Shown: positions 59,056 through 64,000 of the stretch, in pieces
Numbering within the stretch: position 1 is the stretch's first letter
How the letters are laid out: each line of letters begins with the position of its first letter
Notes under the pieces: generated by a model
What the model saw: only the letters and a program-made list of their open reading frames with translations
Told to the model about the DNA's origin: nothing
Database searches by the model: none
From: Bimastos eiseni
Taxonomy: Eukaryota > Annelida > Clitellata > Crassiclitellata > Lumbricidae
Length of the DNA: 64,000 nucleotides
Assembly (NCBI GenBank): GCA_959347315.1
Contig: OY365808.1
Location: 8,201,979 to 8,265,978 of the forward strand
Direction: 5' to 3'
Position numbers and translations under genes: made by a program

Positions 59056-60999
59056 ATGATGCGCTCTTTCCCGATGGGCTCGTCGGGTGGCCCTGAAGGA
59101 CTGCGCCCCCAACACGTGGCGGAACTGATTGGAGATCCAGACGCGGAACCTGGGCTGCTGAGAGCGACGACTGCTCTTATCAATCTACTACTGGCCGGCA
59201 TCTGCCCTCAAGAGGTACGGCCTATCTTATTCGGAGGTACTCTTTTCGCCCTCCGTAAAAGCTGTGGTGATCTAAGGCCAATAGCCATTGGATACGTGTG
59301 GCGTCGACTCGCATCTAAATGCACCAACGCATACGCCGTCCCACGTGTCACGCCGTACCTAACCCCTAAACAACTGGGGATTGGCGTTCCCGGAGGCTGT
59401 GAGGCGGCAACCCACGCAGCTAGACAATTCCTGACCAGCATGGACACGAATTCAATAATGGTGAAGCTTGACATCTCGAACGCTTTCAATAGCTTGCACC
59501 GAGAATTCATGCTCGCATCAGTGGACGAACTCATTCCTAATTTATCCGCATACTGCCATCTTGCCTACGTCGAGGCGACATCTCTGAAATTCGGGAGATT
59601 CACGATACAATCGCAAGAAGGTTCGCAACAGGGCGATCCCTTGGGACCTCTACTTTTCTGCTTACCGCTACAGCCGATCCTTAATCATCTGCTTTCACCA
59701 TTGGCCTTTGGATACCTCGACGACCTCACCTTGGGCGGAGATCCTAAGGTGGTGGAGGCGGATGTTAACTCGATCGAAGAGGGGTGTCTGCAACTTGGCC
59801 TCGCGCTCAAACGCCAAAAATGCGAACTCATATCTTCCGACGCCCATATCAACGACGTTAGTCAAGGCTTCCTAGGACAGTTCGCCCGAGTCAATGCATC
59901 ATCGGCCGTGCTCCTAGGGGCACCGCTCTCTCCGACGGATGCCCTGCTTTCAGCCCTTGACACCTGTGTGGCCGACCTCGGAATTGCCCTCGACAGGTTG
60001 CAACTAATCGCTAGACAAGACCCTCTACTGATCCTTAGACATTCGATCGGCTCGCCTGAACTCATGCATTTATTGAGATGCACCCCTTGCCACGATCACC
60101 CGCGTCTACGGGCTTACGACGATCTGCTGCGAGGAGGGATCAAGCGAATCTTCAACATTTCGATGACCGATGACCAATGGGGTCAGGCCACTCTCCCTAT
60201 CAGGATGGGAGGACTGGGAATTAGGAGGGCGTCCTCACTGGCACTTCCCGCCTTTTTGGCTTCAGCCGCGGGCACTCTCCAGATCCAGTCCCTCATCTTA
60301 GAATCGGTAGCGGTGAAATCGGACTCGGCATGCGACTCGGCGATGTCTACCTGGCTTCAACTTACCGAAGCCTCTGCCCCGACGACGCCAGGCCATAAAC
60401 AAGCCCACTTTGACAGACCACTGTTAAACGCGGTTCTGTCTACACTAGAAGAAAAGCTACAGGATCCCTACGACCAGGCGAGACTAAGGGCCCTGCAGTC
60501 ACCGCACGCCTCGGACTGGCAATACGCTCTCCCGCTCGTTTCTCGCGATCTCAGACTGGAGGACGATACCGTGAGGGTGTCGGTCGGCCTACTTTTAGGG
60601 GTGGCCATCTGCGAGCCGCACACCTGCGCATGCGGCGCCTTCGTCTCTGCCAGAGGCGCACCTGGCCTGTCCTGTTCATTGGGTTTTGGCCGTCAAGCAA
60701 GACACTGTAATATCAACGACCTTATCCATCGCAGCCTCAACAGAGCCCGTATTCCAGCGGTCAAGGAACCGTCAGGTCTTTCCAGATTAGATGGGAAGAG
60801 ACCGGACGGGCAGACCCTGATACCGTGGAGTAGGGGGCGGGCCTTACTTTGGGACGCAACTGTGGTGGACACAGTGGCCGCTTCTTATATCCCCGAGACA
60901 GCTTCCACAGCTGGAGGAGCGGCGGAGATAGCAGCCACAAGGAAACACACAAAATATTCTGAGCTAGAGAAGAAATACACTTTTGTTCCAATCGTATAG
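59056..60999 (+). CDS. Non-LTR retrotransposon reverse transcriptase with REL-type endonuclease domain
   Basis: A 647-residue frame. It is open back to 58768 without an ATG, so the real N-terminus is longer or truncated. The RT domain spans about residues 40-260: LDISNAF (138-144, first catalytic Asp), EGSQQGDPLGPLLF (188-201) and FGYLDD (218-223, catalytic pair). A C-x4-C-x-C-x13-C-x9-H pattern (519-550) follows. Next comes a PD-(D/E)XK-like motif, RPDG (582-585), then WD-A-T-V-V-D-T (599-606), as expected for restriction-like endonucleases of R2/CRE-type non-LTR elements. In such elements the endonuclease nicks the target and the RT primes on it. The stop at 60997-60999 looks like a frameshift (see next feature). 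G+C and CpG are well above the flanks, so this is a young or horizontally acquired copy. Confidence 0.8.
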   Translation: MMRSFPMGSSGGPEGLRPQHVAELIGDPDAEPGLLRATTALINLLLAGICPQEVRPILFGGTLFALRKSCGDLRPIAIGYVWRRLASKCTNAYAVPRVTPYLTPKQLGIGVPGGCEAATHAARQFLTSMDTNSIMVKLDISNAFNSLHREFMLASVDELIPNLSAYCHLAYVEATSLKFGRFTIQSQEGSQQGDPLGPLLFCLPLQPILNHLLSPLAFGYLDDLTLGGDPKVVEADVNSIEEGCLQLGLALKRQKCELISSDAHINDVSQGFLGQFARVNASSAVLLGAPLSPTDALLSALDTCVADLGIALDRLQLIARQDPLLILRHSIGSPELMHLLRCTPCHDHPRLRAYDDLLRGGIKRIFNISMTDDQWGQATLPIRMGGLGIRRASSLALPAFLASAAGTLQIQSLILESVAVKSDSACDSAMSTWLQLTEASAPTTPGHKQAHFDRPLLNAVLSTLEEKLQDPYDQARLRALQSPHASDWQYALPLVSRDLRLEDDTVRVSVGLLLGVAICEPHTCACGAFVSARGAPGLSCSLGFGRQARHCNINDLIHRSLNRARIPAVKEPSGLSRLDGKRPDGQTLIPWSRGRALLWDATVVDTVAASYIPETASTAGGAAEIAATRKHTKYSELEKKYTFVPIV

Positions 61000-61172
61000 A
61001 AACCTTCGGTCCCCTCAATAGTGAGGGCCTCGCCTTTCTGTCTGTCACTGGACGCCGACTTTCGACAACTACCGGTGACACCCGAGAGACAAACTTCCTT
61101 TTCCAGAACTTATCGGCATTGATCCAACGTTTCAATGCGGTGGCTTTTCAGGGCACTATGTCAAGATTTTAA
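61000..61172 (+). pseudogene. Frameshifted C-terminal tail of the retrotransposon ORF
   Basis: Right after the stop, another frame on the same strand is open to TAA at 61170-61172. It reads ETFGPLNSEGLAFL, then TGDTRETNFLFQNLSALIQ and RFNAVAFQGT, a natural continuation of the protein. A loss of one base near 60997-61002 explains it. The 3' end of the element follows within about 60 bp and terminates in an (AAT)n tract. Confidence 0.7.
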
Positions 61173-61228
61173 TCCACTGACAAGTGGCGACCCAGATGGC
61201 CTGATGACAGATCCGTTGGCAATGCCAA

Positions 61229-61230
<2 letters not shown>

Positions 61231-61301
<71 letters not shown>

Positions 61302-61303
61302 AA
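61231..61303. repeat. (AAT)n microsatellite at retroelement 3' end
   Basis: Pure AAT except one AAC. Its place directly after the LINE 3' UTR suggests it derives from the element's simple-repeat tail. Confidence 0.9.
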
Positions 61304-61384
61304 CATTGAAAACTTGATACAGTAGGATCACAGATAGTAATATTAGTAACAGTAGCAACATTACTCAGAATGAATCAATTTTTT

Positions 61385-61580
61385 TTTCATAAGCCAGCTT
61401 GAAGGAGTTAAGTGTGCCCAGACTACGAATCTTAGGGTCAACAGTATTCACAGTCTTGGCCCGGAGAATTGTTTCACATAGCATAGAACAAAACTTGAAT
61501 CGTGATCTATGCCTAAAGTGTGAGAGACATTAGTTGTGAAGTCTGCGGTTTATATGAAAAGTAAGTTATGGCCTTGTTGG
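61385..61580 (-). pseudogene. Decayed CR1-like LINE 3' fragment
   Basis: The minus strand encodes SRFKFCSMLCE, then (after a frame change) NTVDPKIRSLGTLNSFKLAY, resembling the terminal module of CR1-like ORF2. At least one stop and a frameshift are present. An AATGGCGCTATATAAAG tail-like motif lies nearby at 61671-61687. Confidence 0.4.
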
Positions 61581-62439
61581 CTGTACACACATTATAGCAA
61601 GGCGGAGCTCATAGTTAGTTTATTGTATTTCAGTAATTATAGATGAGCGCAGTGGTTCAAATTGGCCGAAAATGGCGCTATATAAAGTAGACAGATGGAC
61701 TAATGATGATCTATGCCGCATGCGACTGCATCAGGGTACTTTGCAGATGTCATAATTTCGTGTTCCGAAGGGCAGTGAGCAAGCTTTTTGATCTCATTTG
61801 TATAAAAATTATGTATATGCAAAAATAAATATATATATATATATTGCAGTATGTGTGCATGGGCGATGGGATAAGCTCACATTAGTATATAATAATAAAC
61901 ATAAATATAAATTATGATAAGAAATCGCGTATCTATACATTGATGGTATGTATGTCGTCATGCGTTATACAGTATTTAGAAATACAGATGTTATTGGATG
62001 ACGCCACTTTGACAGAGGAGTTGCTAAGAGTCGCTACATGAAGCCAGGAAACGGAAAACAACACTGACCATGAGAAGACTCACGGTTTCGTTGTATGCGT
62101 TAAATACACGAGAGTTTCAAGCGTGTGGAGGTAGAGAAAGAGCTTCAAATGAATGGACCTGCAAAGGAGATCTATCAAAGACAAAGCGTGTTCTAGGAAC
62201 GGCAGATGCTGAAGAAAAAGAGGAGGACGATGTTCGGTCTTTGACATCTCACCGCAGGGCGTATGCACCATGAACCGTATCCATGAACATCAAAGTTCAA
62301 GGATGTGGCTGATTTATATGAGGAAGACCTCGATGATATGACAGGCACTGCATCAAAGCGTCAGACACATGCGAGCACAAACGTTTGCCTATACAAAATT
62401 GCGTTTTCTGGATCTCATAATTATGTGTATGATGCTAGC

Positions 62440-62615
62440 ACCTCCACCAGGCAGAGCTGTGCCTCCTTCTCAGTGGTAGGTCCTTCGATTTGGACTGACC
62501 TCCCTTTGACGCTCTACTCCCTTCCTATGGAACCCCCTCTCAGGCCTTCCTCTCTCAGCTTAAGAGGACTTTATTTGGCCACGCTCAGGTTGAGAGCGCT
62601 TCTGAGAAGTCACGT
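62440..62615 (+). pseudogene. CR1-like LINE, last coding segment
   Basis: SFSVVGPSIWTDLPLTL at 62466-62516, then in another frame AFLSQLKRTLFGHA (from 62539) up to a TAA at about 62615. This is the GPxxWNxLP-type terminal module of CR1-like LINEs, with one frameshift. A longer frame from 62305 includes unrelated upstream codons. Confidence 0.6.
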
Positions 62616-63968
62616 TAATGAGGCGATATGCATAAAATTCCTGTAGGCCTAATGAATAAATTAATTATATAGACCTTGCTTTTATACAGCTATAGAAAGG
62701 TTCAATTACAGGCAGACCTAAAAGCGAGCTTTATTGAACTGGCACTGTCAGGTTGCAATCTTGTGGATAGAAACAGTGTCAGCATATTCGGCGGAAAATT
62801 GTAGGCTACGGGATGGAATTGTTCTGAGCATGAATTACATGGACACGATGCAAAAAATATGAAACATAAATAAATAATAGGGCGAGCGATATTGTTTGCA
62901 CCCTGACAGTGCCAGTCCCAAGCCTGGATGAAGGAGGAGGGCGATGCGAATCATCTTTGTTATGAAACGGTGTTGTTTAGCTGTCGCAGCTAGAATTGAA
63001 TGAAAAGTATCACCGTACGAGAGATGGCAGTTGGTAGGCTATTATTGTAAGCACTTTGTATAAGATAAACTTTAGATATAAGTAGAGTATTGCTGGACGT
63101 CGTCAAGTATCACTATCTATGATCTATACCTAACAATTGGCATTTAGCGCTTGTATGAGAACCCGATGCGTTGAGACGGCTCTACTGCAAAGCTACAGCG
63201 AACGATGCGCATGGAGCGATCGGCTGCAGTTGCTGCAGCAGGCCTTGTTGTTCTCCGCATCCATCTCCTCAGCATCCTCCTCCTCCCGTACTCATCATTT
63301 ATTGTCGGGATGCTGTTCGTGACCGTTGGCGGCATCTCCTCTTCTCCGACAGACGGAGGCGTCAGAAAGAATGTCGTAAATTGAGCAGATCAGTCAGGAC
63401 GATAATACGAGAGTCACTGGGCGAATGATCTACGGCCTGATATATTACACTCGACACTTGGAATAAATGGTTCGTTTCTCTCTTCTTCGTCTTATTGGCC
63501 TACTCGAGACGAAACAGTACAAATAGAAGCAGTTGGCTCATCAGAATTCTTAAAGGAAATTCGTGCAATTATTTCGGAAGACTTGATACGTACGCGAGTA
63601 AGCTACCAAGATCGGTTCTGATGATTATATCAGGTGACATGCGCAATGGCAGATTCGATCGCATATTGAATAATGTCCCATAGCATTGTTTCATTCTGAG
63701 AGTTAGAGCTGGAGATAAACTTATAAGAGCCAGAAACCAATGATGACCTGCTTTCTTCACGGATTTCCGTTACTCATTTACTCTTAAGCAATTTGATTTT
63801 TGAGGGTTTTTTAAACGTCAACATGTCATGGATATAATGAGAGTAGTAAGCGCATAAGCCTCAACAGCAACAGCAAAACAACATGGGGAACTGGAACATT
63901 GACTAAGTTATTGCAGGTAAGCCTAAAGTTTACATTATGTCGGCCATAATAATAACAATAATAAATAC

Positions 63969-64000
<32 letters not shown>
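62616..64000. other. Non-coding region to window end
   Basis: No recognised gene. The frames at 63137-63428 are Ser/Arg-rich with no domain. The window ends in an (AAT)n tract (63946-64000). Confidence 0.5.

Overview
The window is animal nuclear DNA, most likely from a marine invertebrate. It has spliced genes with metazoan-only domain architectures: a glycogen-targeting PP1 subunit, Gemin6, and a NuRD-recruiting zinc-finger first exon. It also has long AT-rich intergenic and intronic stretches, many micro- and minisatellites, CR1/jockey-like LINE fragments, tRNA-derived SINEs, a hAT-type element, foldback-like elements, an LTR retrotransposon fragment, and one 200-base scaffold gap (52967-53166). 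The palindromic octamer TAGGCCTA recurs dozens of times. An echinoderm or other deuterostome is my guess, but the sequence does not settle this.

Layout. 1-25223 is gene-poor. It is probably the first intron and flank of a minus-strand gene whose first coding exon lies at 25224-25263; that exon starts MSRRKQ and ends in a consensus splice donor, and resembles the first exon of FOG/ZFPM-type corepressors. Two or three dense clusters of GATA-factor sites (near 14.4, 20.8 and 22.8 kb) lie in that putative intron. 25264-26760 is its CpG-richer 5' region. 26.8-30.7 kb is low-complexity intergenic DNA. 31.1-34.0 kb is the gene island: PPP1R3-like on plus and GEMIN6 on minus, convergent and about 670 bp apart. 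34-49 kb holds transposon remains: two foldback-like elements built from GGACAAAA subrepeats (38412-39834 and 40880-41737), a hAT-type nonautonomous element with target-site duplication (44592-45414), and a CR1-like LINE 3' end (48629-49503). 51.3-55.9 kb is dominated by CATA/GTAT arrays that switch strand, with an LTR retrotransposon fragment inside whose two LTRs face each other. 57-62.7 kb contains further LINE relics and a nearly intact non-LTR retrotransposon ORF (59056-60999) with RT and a likely restriction-like endonuclease domain.

The two clear host genes act in unrelated processes: glycogen metabolism through PP1 targeting, and snRNP assembly through the SMN complex. The FOG-like exon and the GATA-site clusters form the most testable regulatory hypothesis: a GATA cofactor gene possibly controlled by GATA factors. 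All other long open frames are low-complexity translations or transposon relics.
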